This document shows positions 1 through 6,267 of a stretch of DNA of 64,000 nt, piece by piece. A program made the translations under genes and the position numbers. A model generated the notes under the pieces. That model was not told the DNA's origin, ran no database searches, and worked only from the letters and a program-made list of their open reading frames with translations. The stretch is from Pseudalkalibacillus sp. SCS-8. Its GTDB lineage: Bacteria > Bacillota > Bacilli > Bacillales > Fictibacillaceae. The stretch spans positions 1,736,001 through 1,800,000 of the forward strand of contig NZ_CP143541.1 of the NCBI RefSeq assembly GCF_040126055.1, in the 5' to 3' direction. Positions within the stretch are counted from its first letter, which is position 1, and the number at the start of each line of letters is the position of its first letter.

Positions 1-525
1 TATATCATCACCCACAAAGACAATGGATTTGAAACGTTGGAGGACTTCTTGAAGGATAGTGAACAATATGATTTCGCTTTTGGTGATCAGAACTCGACTT
101 CCGGATCATTGATTCCAAGCATCGAACTTGGTGATCGTGGTGTTTTCACGAATGAAGATGAACATAAATTCAATACGGTCCGCTATACAGGATCACACGA
201 TGCCACAGCTTTGGCTGTCCAAAACAAACAGGTGGACGCTGGGGCAATTGACAGCGCGATCTATAACCAACTTATCGAGTCAGGTAAAATTGATGAACAA
301 CAACTGAAAGTGATCTGGAAATCCGATAAGCTGTTTCAGTATCCTTGGGCGGTGAACAAGGAAATGGATGATGAAACTGTTGAAAAATTACAAGAGATCT
401 TCATCGACATTGATGATAAAGAGATTTTAGATGCATTTGGTGCGTCAGGTTTCACAAAAGCATCTAATGAAGATTATGAAAGCATTCGACAAGCAGCGAT
501 CAAGCAGGGAGTCATTAAGGAGTAG
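1..525 (+). CDS. phnD: Phosphonate-type ABC transporter substrate-binding protein, C-terminal part (cut by window start)
   Basis: The frame is open from base 1 to a TAG stop at 523-525, so only the last 174 residues of a protein that is normally about 300-330 residues long are present. The residues NSTSGSLIP form the glycine/serine-rich ligand loop typical of the PhnD/PtxB family of periplasmic-type binding proteins, followed by a second-lobe segment around GSHDATALAV. Family members deliver phosphonate, phosphite or phosphate esters to a membrane permease. The permease (phnE) begins 6 bases downstream and the ATPase (phnC) follows, which confirms an importer operon. The lipoprotein signal expected at the N-terminus is outside the window. 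The substrate cannot be told from this fragment. Confidence 0.88.
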   Translation, partial: YIITHKDNGFETLEDFLKDSEQYDFAFGDQNSTSGSLIPSIELGDRGVFTNEDEHKFNTVRYTGSHDATALAVQNKQVDAGAIDSAIYNQLIESGKIDEQQLKVIWKSDKLFQYPWAVNKEMDDETVEKLQEIFIDIDDKEILDAFGASGFTKASNEDYESIRQAAIKQGVIKE

Positions 526-531
526 AAAGAA

Positions 532-1290
532 ATGGCCTGGTTTAAACGTCGTCATATCATCACGACATTTTTATTGACGTTGATCATTCTGATCAGCATG
601 AAAGCGATGGAATTCGATTTATCCAAGTTTCGTGATTTCCGAAACATGATTGAATTTTTATCAGGATGGTTTCCGATCAATACCGAAATTATCCCGAAAA
701 TGATAATGGAAAGCCTTGATACGATGGCGATGGCGTTCCTGGGGAGTTTTCTCGGCCTCGTCATCGCGTTGCCACTCGCGTTTGTAGCGGCTCGGAATAC
801 GAGCCGTTCTCCTTTTTTGTATGGATTTTTCCGAATCGGCTTGAGCTTTCTTCGTTCCATACCAGAGATCGTATTCGGATTGATTTTATTAACCGCACTT
901 GGGCTGGGCCCTTTTCCTGCAGTTATTGCAATCATCCTTCACAACATAGGAGTACTCGGTAAGCTAATTTCCGAATTGATTGAAGCTGCGGATGTTGGTC
1001 CTCAGGAAGCGATGAAATCCGTAGGGGCAAGAAGATGGATAGCGAACCTGTTTTCCATTCTTCCGCAAATATGGCCCAACGTGTTATCCCACTACTTTTA
1101 TCGTTTTGAAGTTGCAATCCGCACATCACTCATTCTTGGGTTCATTGGGGGAGGCGGAATCGGCCAGCAGCTGTTCAATCATTTTAAAACATTCCATTAT
1201 CAGGCGGTGGCGGTCGATGTCATTTTGATCATGATCATGGTCATCCTTGTCGATTTTGCTGGTAGTAAAATAAGGGAAACGGTGATTTGA
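532..1290 (+). CDS. phnE: Phosphonate-type ABC transporter permease
   Basis: This 252-residue membrane protein forms the channel of a phosphonate-type importer. It has an N-terminal hydrophobic segment (about residues 9-25), several further membrane helices, and the cytoplasmic EAA loop that docks the ATPase (EAADVGPQEAMKSVGARRW, from about residue 151). A glycine-rich GFIGGGGIGQQL stretch near residue 205 is typical of PhnE. The ATG at 532 sits behind AAGGAG, which overlaps the end of phnD. Its TGA stop overlaps the ATG of phnC, so the two are translationally coupled. Confidence 0.92.
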   Translation: MAWFKRRHIITTFLLTLIILISMKAMEFDLSKFRDFRNMIEFLSGWFPINTEIIPKMIMESLDTMAMAFLGSFLGLVIALPLAFVAARNTSRSPFLYGFFRIGLSFLRSIPEIVFGLILLTALGLGPFPAVIAIILHNIGVLGKLISELIEAADVGPQEAMKSVGARRWIANLFSILPQIWPNVLSHYFYRFEVAIRTSLILGFIGGGGIGQQLFNHFKTFHYQAVAVDVILIMIMVILVDFAGSKIRETVI

Positions 1291-2042
1291 TGGGTAATGA
1301 AGCAATCATCCAACTACAGAACGTTAGCGTACAATACCCTCAATCCGAGCATGTAGCTGTCAACGATCTAAGCCTAGCAATGGAATCCGGTGAATTCATC
1401 TGTGTGTTAGGTAAAAGTGGTGCGGGTAAATCAACGATGATCCGTTGTTTGAATGGTCTACAACGACCAAATGAGGGTAAAGTATTGTTTGAAGGAAACG
1501 ACATTACCGAATATAAAGAAAAAGCTTTACGTGAAGTGCGGACAAACATGGGAATGATCTTTCAGCATTTCAACCTGATTCCGAGACTATCTGTCATGCA
1601 AAATGTGCTGACGGGGACATTCGGTAAGCGAAACGATTGGTTGAACTTGATTGGTTACTTTTATAAAGAGGAAAGGGACGAAGCGCTTAAAGCGATAGAA
1701 GCCGTCGAGTTAGGTCAGCATGTCCATAAGCGGGTGGAGCATTTGAGCGGAGGCCAGAAACAACGGGTGGCAATTGCGCGTGCGCTCCTTCAAAAACCAA
1801 AAGTCTTCCTAGGCGACGAACCGGTCGCAAGCCTTGATCCGGGTACGGCAAACCGGATCTTCCAGCTCATCAAACGGATTCATGAAAAGCATCAGCTGCT
1901 TACATTGATTAACGTACACGATGTGACTTTGGCGAAGAGGTATGCAACCAGGGTTCTTGCGTTAAAAGATGGAAAGCTCATCTTTGATGGGAAACCAGAC
2001 CGAGTGACCGACGACATATTGGAAACGATCTATGAAGAATAA
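1290..2042 (+). CDS. phnC: Phosphonate-type ABC transporter ATP-binding protein
   Basis: This 250-residue ATPase powers the PhnE permease. In order it shows Walker A (GKSGAGKST, about residue 40), a Q-loop (IFQHFN), the ABC signature (LSGGQKQR, about residue 153), Walker B with the catalytic Glu (VFLGDEPVASLD) and the H-loop (NVHD). I chose the ATG at 1290, which overlaps the phnE stop as TGATG; a TTG one codon upstream is also possible. A terminator follows at once. PhnDEC sits beside selenium genes, but nothing in the ATPase tells the substrate. Confidence 0.93.
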   Translation: MGNEAIIQLQNVSVQYPQSEHVAVNDLSLAMESGEFICVLGKSGAGKSTMIRCLNGLQRPNEGKVLFEGNDITEYKEKALREVRTNMGMIFQHFNLIPRLSVMQNVLTGTFGKRNDWLNLIGYFYKEERDEALKAIEAVELGQHVHKRVEHLSGGQKQRVAIARALLQKPKVFLGDEPVASLDPGTANRIFQLIKRIHEKHQLLTLINVHDVTLAKRYATRVLALKDGKLIFDGKPDRVTDDILETIYEE

Positions 2043-2044
2043 GA

Positions 2045-2074
2045 GAAGAGTGATCGATTGATCACTCTTCATTT
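2045..2074. terminator. Bidirectional intrinsic terminator between phnC and selD
   Basis: A perfect 11-bp inverted repeat (GAAGAGTGATC / GATCACTCTTC, 2045-2055 and 2060-2070) is followed by ATTTTT on the plus strand. It lies between two convergent genes and can serve both. Confidence 0.85.
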
Positions 2075-3127
2075 TTATTTACCTGCATATAAGAAGTATT
2101 CTTGTTTTTCTTTAACAGTTCCGATGATGGAAGTCTCAGATATATCGTGTTCCTTCATTAATTTCACGTATTGTTCAGCTTCATCTGTAGGCATGCTGAT
2201 CAGAAGCCCCCCGGACGTGATCGCGTCGCAGAGCAGCCATTGTTCAAGCTCTGACAATCCATCATATTGTACATCTTCAGCAATCCAGCGATGGTTCGCC
2301 TTCGTACCGCCTGGAACAAAACCACGTTCAGCAAGTTGCATCGTTCCTTCAAGGACCGGTACATCGTTCAAGTGTACTTCCATTGAAACGTTGCTTCCTT
2401 TCGCCATTTCGGATGCATGACCGAGCAAACCGAAGCCTGTCACGTCTGTAACTGCGTTAGGATTGAAATCCGTTAGGAGTTCTGCTGCTGTTTTGTTCAA
2501 TGTCGCCATTACTTCTGAAACGCGCTCGAGCTGTTCAGTGGTCAATCCTTCTTTCTTGATGGCTGTCGTTTGGATACCAACACCGATTGGTTTCGTCAAA
2601 ACGAGGGCATCTCCTGGTTTTGCTCCGACATTTTTGAAGATCCTATCTGGATGGACGACACCTGTAACCGATAAACCGAATTTTGGCTCGTTATCATCAA
2701 TGGAATGTCCACCAGCGATGACGGCACCGGATTCCTTCACTTTATCTGCCGCACCTTTCAGGATTTCAGCAAGGATATCTGGACCAAGTGATTTGATCGG
2801 AAAGCCAAGTATGTTCAAGACGGTTTTTGGTTGACCTCCCATCGCGTAGACATCACTTAATGAGTTGGCTGCAGCGATTTGCCCGAACTGATATGGATCG
2901 TCAACGATTGGCGTAAAGAAGTCGACTGTTTGAATGATTGCTAAATCATCTGTCAGCTTATATACTCCTGCATCATCAGACGTATCTATACCGACAAGTA
3001 GGTTTGGATCTTTTTCACGTTCTGGTAATTGACGCAAAACTTGCGCCAGGTCTTCAGGACCGATTTTGCATCCTCAACCACCTTTTGACGATAAGGTCGT
3101 TAATCGAATTTTTTCTTCCTTATTCAA
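2075..3127 (-). CDS. selD: Selenide, water dikinase SelD, itself a selenoprotein (in-frame TGA at codon 18)
   Basis: SelD makes selenophosphate from selenide and ATP, the selenium donor for selenocysteine and selenouridine. The conventional ORF begins at 3037, but the frame continues upstream through one TGA (3076-3074) to a TTG at 3127, placed 8 bases after AGGAGG. Reading the TGA as Sec gives SSKGGUGCKIG, so Sec is at residue 18 where other SelD proteins have the catalytic Cys or Sec, and the essential Lys follows at residue 21. The full product is 350 residues, the normal SelD length. Downstream are the ATP-binding GIDTSDDAGVYKL and GGHSIDDNE motifs. A SECIS-like hairpin lies 33 nt after the TGA. 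It is divergent from selW and selA. Confidence 0.93.
3031..3047 (-). promoter_or_regulatory. Candidate bacterial SECIS hairpin of selD
   Basis: On the coding strand, GGCGCAA and TTGCGTC pair over 7 bp (one G-U) around a GTT loop. The loop begins 34 nt after the TGA at 3076-3074, with G as its first base. Published bacterial SECIS rules ask for a loop about 16-37 nt after UGA with a G in the first two loop positions, so it fits. The fold was judged by eye. Confidence 0.65.
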
Positions 3128-3233
3128 TGAAAGCACCTCCTATCCATAGTATAAACATCTTTTTTGCGATTTGAGAAATAATATACTAGAATGAAGATAA
3201 TTCAGAAAACGAAATATTAAGATTAAGTTAAAA

Positions 3234-3448
3234 ATGATGTTGATTTTTTCGAAATTCACTCCCTTTCCGCGGGCGAACCGCGAGCCTCACTTCCACAGGA
3301 TGTGGTGGCTTCGACGTTCACCACAGGACGTGGTGGGTTTTATTCGAAGATCCTATGTGATAATTGACCCACATGTTTGCTGCGGGGTCTCGCCTGGCTC
3401 GCTGTTCCCGCAGGAGTGTCGTAAATTTCAGTTCAAAATCAACTTCAT
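3234..3448. repeat. Long imperfect inverted-repeat element in the selD-selW gap
   Basis: This fills most of the 365-base gap between selD and selW. Its ends are inverted copies: ATGATGTTGATTTT (3234-3247) against AAAATCAACTTCAT (3435-3448), with GTTGATTTT matching perfectly. Further in, CTCCCTTTCCGCGGGCGA faces a CGCTGTTCCCGCAGGAG arm. Inside are two near-identical palindromic units, CCACAGGATGTGGTGG and CCACAGGACGTGGTGG. It resembles the dispersed GC-rich hairpin repeats seen in intergenic regions of Bacillaceae. No protein is likely; a 74-codon frame inside it is the product of the repeat. Confidence 0.6.
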
Positions 3449-3492
3449 GAATAACTAATTATTGTAAGTTATAAACTTGAGGAGGAATTTTA

Positions 3493-3735
3493 ATGAGTTA
3501 CAAAGTATCAGTCGAATTCTGCATGCAGTGAAACTATGCACCAAAAGCCGCGAGTTTCGCGGAAGAGCTATTCAATCATTTCCGTTCCGACGTGACATCT
3601 CTTGATTTGATTCCAAGTTCCGGTGGCGCATTCGAAGTCACAGTGAACGGGACGAAATTGTACTCAAAGCTTGATACGGGTGAATTCCCTGACAACGACA
3701 AGCTATTTGCTGATATTGAAAAATTGAACCGATAA
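3493..3735 (+). CDS. SelW-like Rdx-family selenoprotein with CxxU redox motif (TGA read as Sec)
   Basis: No ordinary ORF caller reports this gene because codon 13 is TGA (3529-3531). Reading it as Sec gives an 80-residue protein starting MSYKVSVEFCMQUNYAPKA. The CMQU motif sits at the end of the first beta strand, exactly where SelW/SelT/SelH (Rdx, thioredoxin-like fold) proteins carry CxxU or CxxC. The C-terminal half has the family signature GGAFEVTVNGTKLYSK followed by the GEFPD turn. The ATG at 3493 is preceded by GAGGAGG with suitable spacing. The codon use after the TGA stays coding-like up to TAA at 3733. selA follows and selD lies upstream, so the Sec machinery surrounds its substrate. 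Rdx proteins are thought to be thiol oxidoreductases, but the bacterial role is unsettled. Confidence 0.93.
3548..3562 (+). promoter_or_regulatory. Candidate bacterial SECIS hairpin of the selW-like gene
   Basis: CCGCG (3548-3552) pairs perfectly with CGCGG (3558-3562) around an AGTTT loop. There are 21 nt between the TGA and the loop, and G is the second loop base, both within the known rules for bacterial SECIS elements recognised by SelB. Confidence 0.65.
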
Positions 3736-3740
3736 TCGTG

Positions 3741-3770
3741 ACACCTCCTGAGGATTCCCTGGAGGTGTTC
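3741..3770 (+). terminator. Hairpin between the selW-like gene and selA
   Basis: ACACCTCC (3741-3748) pairs with GGAGGTGT (3761-3768), followed by TCTT. The T-run is short, so it may be a leaky terminator that makes selW more abundant than selA, or an mRNA-stabilising stem. Confidence 0.5.
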
Positions 3771-3804
3771 TTACGCCTTTAGAGGAATGATGGGAGTGAA
3801 TGAG

Positions 3805-5202
3805 ATGAAAGAACAACTACGTTTATTACCAGCCGTACATATGATCCAGGCAGATCCACGTTTCAAAATGGCTGCTGAAGAAAGTGATTTTACAGAAAGC
3901 GGGCTGACTGTAATCGTCCAGGATATCCTGAATGATTTACGGGAGCGAATCCTGAATGGGGAATACGTGGGTTGTGAGACGAAAGAGAAAATGATCGATC
4001 TCATCTTTCAGAAGATTGGAGACCATATAACAACGAACGGTAGCTTTGAATTAAAGCCTGTCATCAATGCAACAGGAGTCGTCATCCATACCAATCTAGG
4101 TCGTTCGAGATTGAGTGAGGATGCTCTTAAGCAGATGAATCGAGTTGCAAGGCATTATTCAAACCTTGAATACAATCTCTCGGAAGGGAAGCGGGGTTCA
4201 AGACATGACCTAGTTGATGGTCTCTTGCAGGACATCACGGGAGCAGAGGCAGCGATGGTCGTCAATAACAATGCAGCTGCTGTCTTTCTTGTGCTAAGGG
4301 CTTTAGCAAAGGACCGGAGTGTTGTCGTATCTCGTGGTGAACTCGTTGAAATTGGTGGCTCATTCAGGGTGTCTTCTATTATGGAAGAGAGTGGTGCCCA
4401 TTTGACAGAAGTAGGAACGACCAACAAGACACATTTGCATGATTATGATGCTGCCATTGATGAATGGACAGCCATGCTTATGAAAGTCCATACGTCCAAC
4501 TTCAAAGTCGTTGGATTTACAGATTCTGTACAGACAGAAAAGTTGGTAGAACTGGCTTCCCGCTATGAAAACCTTTTGACATATGAAGACCTTGGGAGTG
4601 GAGCGCTATACGATTTTGAGAAAGAGGGGATCGGGGATGAACCTCTTGTCAGTAAAGTGATTGCGACAGGAGTTGACCTCATCACGTTCAGCGGAGACAA
4701 GTTGTTAGGAGGACCGCAATGCGGTGTGATTGCAGGAAAGAAAGCGTTGATCGATAAGCTGAAAAAGCATCAGCTCGCTCGAGTGCTCAGAGTCGACAAA
4801 TTTACGTTGGCTGCGCTGGAAGCGACCCTAGTTGCGTACAAGTATGGACAAATTGATGAGATTCCTACTGTCCGTGACATTTTACGCTCAGCTGAAGACA
4901 TAAAAATACAAGCAGAACGTTTCATATCAAAAGCATCAAAGCTGACAAACCTCTCAATGGACCTGCTGGAGAGTACATCTAGAATTGGTGGGGGCACAAT
5001 GCCTGAGGTTGAGCTTCCGACATATGTCGTTTCGGTCCGGCCTGAGCGTCTGACGAGTGAGGAACTGTTCAATGCGTTACGGTCTGCTGAAATACCCGTC
5101 ATTGGACGAATCAAGGAAGAGCAGGTCATTTTGGATCTTCGGACCGTCACCCAAGAAGAGGAAGATGAAATTATCAGAACGTTAGAATCCATTTCGGTTT
5201 AA
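3805..5202 (+). CDS. selA: L-seryl-tRNA(Sec) selenium transferase
   Basis: SelA is a PLP enzyme that turns Ser-tRNA(Sec) into Sec-tRNA(Sec) using selenophosphate from SelD. The 465-residue product has the SelA N-terminal domain (MKEQLRLLPAVHMI), the substrate segment PVINATGVVIHTNLGRS, and the PLP-binding lysine in TFSGDKLLGGPQCG (about Lys299). I chose the ATG at 3805, 6-7 bases after GGGAGTG, because it gives the usual SelA start; ATGs at 3787 and 3790 are also in frame. It follows selW after a hairpin. selB, normally next to selA, is absent here, so the elongation factor and tRNA-Sec must be elsewhere. Confidence 0.95.
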   Translation: MKEQLRLLPAVHMIQADPRFKMAAEESDFTESGLTVIVQDILNDLRERILNGEYVGCETKEKMIDLIFQKIGDHITTNGSFELKPVINATGVVIHTNLGRSRLSEDALKQMNRVARHYSNLEYNLSEGKRGSRHDLVDGLLQDITGAEAAMVVNNNAAAVFLVLRALAKDRSVVVSRGELVEIGGSFRVSSIMEESGAHLTEVGTTNKTHLHDYDAAIDEWTAMLMKVHTSNFKVVGFTDSVQTEKLVELASRYENLLTYEDLGSGALYDFEKEGIGDEPLVSKVIATGVDLITFSGDKLLGGPQCGVIAGKKALIDKLKKHQLARVLRVDKFTLAALEATLVAYKYGQIDEIPTVRDILRSAEDIKIQAERFISKASKLTNLSMDLLESTSRIGGGTMPEVELPTYVVSVRPERLTSEELFNALRSAEIPVIGRIKEEQVILDLRTVTQEEEDEIIRTLESISV

Positions 5203-5221
5203 AGACAATCATATTGGGTAT

Positions 5222-5265
5222 AAAAAAACCGTAGAAAGACTTTTTTGGAAAGTACGATCTACGGT
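5222..5265 (-). terminator. Intrinsic terminator of sspP (minus strand)
   Basis: ACCGTAGA (5228-5235) and TCTACGGT (5258-5265) form an 8-bp stem. Seven As at 5222-5228 on the plus strand give the T-run on the minus strand, pointing to sspP. It may also stop transcripts coming from selA, though less well. Confidence 0.7.
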
Positions 5266-5296
5266 ATATTCGCATACAATCTGCTAACTTGGGACC

Positions 5297-5437
5297 TTAC
5301 AAATGGCCCCCGTGCTTTTGGCGTGTATGGTTTCGATTCTTCACTTTCTTTGAACCATCTAATGGTTCAGGCTGACCATGATTATCGCCTTTAGGTGCAT
5401 TTTTCCTTTGATCCTTTGATGTATTTCGCTCTGTCAT
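5297..5437 (-). CDS. sspP: Small acid-soluble spore protein P
   Basis: This 46-residue protein ([19 protein letters not shown]...) carries the invariant SspP core [21 protein letters not shown]. SspP is a minor protein of the spore core, made in the forespore. The start is the ATG at 5437 behind AAGGGGGG. In B. subtilis sspP and sspO lie next to the aconitase gene, as here, although in this window a small plus-strand gene is inserted between them. Confidence 0.93.
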   Translation of the reverse strand: MTERNTSKDQRKNAPKGDNHGQPEPLDGSKKVKNRNHTRQKHGGHL

Positions 5438-5563
5438 ACAGAACCCCCCTTTATAGGTAGTATGCTGGAGTCGAATGAAGGATATTCATGACCTGGATGG
5501 AATAAATCAGTCGATCCTGTCTCATATTAATGACAGACCATTATGAAAGGAAGAGGGATTCTC

Positions 5564-5821
5564 ATGCCGTATCATAAGGATAAACAACAAGCGTTCCAGG
5601 CTGCTCAACAAGGCTATGAGCAAGCGATCAAGGCGAATGGAGCCGCACTTGAGAGTTCGGCAGACCCTGATTTTGCAGCAAAAGAGCAAATGTTTACCCA
5701 AGAATTGAATGAAGCGCTACAGCAGATTGATAATGCATTGGAAGTCGCAAGTGAACACCAACGTGCACAATTGCGTCAATACCAGGAAGATCTGTACAAT
5801 TTACGTAAAGACCTATATTGA
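5564..5821 (+). CDS. Small hypothetical protein, predicted helical
   Basis: The product is an 85-residue soluble, glutamine- and glutamate-rich protein (MPYHKDKQQAFQAAQQGYEQ...) without membrane segments or signal peptide. Its pattern suggests two amphipathic helices, the second QRAQLRQYQEDLYNLRKDL. The second half faintly recalls the DUF2524 (YtzC) family of Bacillus, but I cannot confirm this. I chose the ATG at 5564 behind GGAAGAGGG; an ATG at 5543 is in frame without a good ribosome site. It sits between the spore genes sspP and sspO on the opposite strand, so sporulation-linked expression is possible but not shown. Confidence 0.65.
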   Translation: MPYHKDKQQAFQAAQQGYEQAIKANGAALESSADPDFAAKEQMFTQELNEALQQIDNALEVASEHQRAQLRQYQEDLYNLRKDLY

Positions 5822-5830
5822 TAAAAAGAG

Positions 5831-5872
5831 GAAGGGTTGTCATTCCAAATGATGACACCCCTTCGTTTTTTC
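5831..5872. terminator. Bidirectional terminator between the small gene and sspO
   Basis: GAAGGGTTGTCAT (5831-5843) pairs with ATGATGACACCCCTTC (5849-5864) with one bulge, followed by GTTTTTT on the plus strand. It serves two convergent genes. Confidence 0.75.
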
Positions 5873-6020
5873 ATTGATTTTTTTTGCGTTTTTTATTGTT
5901 TTGACGTTCAGCTTCTGTCAAAGGTTCATTAGCGAACTCATGGTCGAACCCGGTAGGCTGTTGAATCGCTTGTTTATCTGAAGTTGCTGGGTTCACTTTA
6001 CCTCTTTTTGGTTTAGCCAA
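5871..6020 (-). CDS. sspO: Small acid-soluble spore protein O
   Basis: The product is a 49-residue basic spore-core protein. The C-terminal [16 protein letters not shown] matches the hallmark end of SspO. The start is a TTG at 6020 placed 9 bases after GGAGG; no ATG fits. Its neighbour citB on the other strand is the same arrangement as in B. subtilis. The gene is short and needs motif recognition to be called. Confidence 0.92.
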   Translation of the reverse strand: MAKPKRGKVNPATSDKQAIQQPTGFDHEFANEPLTEAERQNNKKRKKNQ

Positions 6021-6098
6021 TGGATTTCACCTCCACGAATTTAGTGTGTTTCCAAAGCATTGAACACATACATAGTGAAATTCTTGAAAACACATGGG

Positions 6099-6115
6099 CA
6101 TAAGAAAAACTTATG
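6099..6115. promoter_or_regulatory. CcpC-type operator upstream of citB
   Basis: CATAAG-AAAAA-CTTATG contains ATAA-N7-TTAT (6100-6114), the dyad known for CcpC, the LysR-type citrate-responsive repressor of B. subtilis citB and citZ. Its centre lies about 60 bases before the inferred transcription start, close to the position of the B. subtilis citB dyad. A TTAT half-site at 6143-6146 lies inside the promoter spacer. Confidence 0.7.
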
Positions 6116-6131
6116 AACATACATAAAAATA

Positions 6132-6161
6132 TTGAAATTTACTTATATAGTGGTCTATACT
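6132..6161 (+). promoter_or_regulatory. Sigma-A-type promoter of citB, overlapped by a palindrome
   Basis: TTGAAA (6132-6137), an 18-base spacer and TATACT (6156-6161) predict a start near 6168, leaving a leader of about 100 bases. A perfect 14-bp palindrome, CTACACTAGTGTAG (6160-6173), overlaps the end of the -10 box and the start site, a place where a repressor could act. Confidence 0.65.
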
Positions 6162-6267
6162 ACACTAGTGTAGAAGGAAGGATAAAACCAATAGAAACAC
6201 AAACAGTAATCTTTCGACAGCATTCCAGTAATTGATGTATCATGGATAGGAGAAGGAGGTTTTTTGC

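Noticed and set aside
2058..2834. Plus-strand ORFs of about 120 codons across selD
   Set aside because: They are antisense to a well-supported selD gene, with low-complexity Ser-rich translations and no ribosome sites.
3234..3458. A 74-codon plus-strand ORF in the selD-selW gap
   Set aside because: It lies within a long inverted-repeat element, has no ribosome site, and its residues reflect the GC-rich hairpin units rather than protein-like sequence.
3160..3490. A tRNA-Sec gene sought beside selA and selD
   Set aside because: No long acceptor stem, long variable arm or UCA anticodon loop was found; the hairpins belong to the repeat element.
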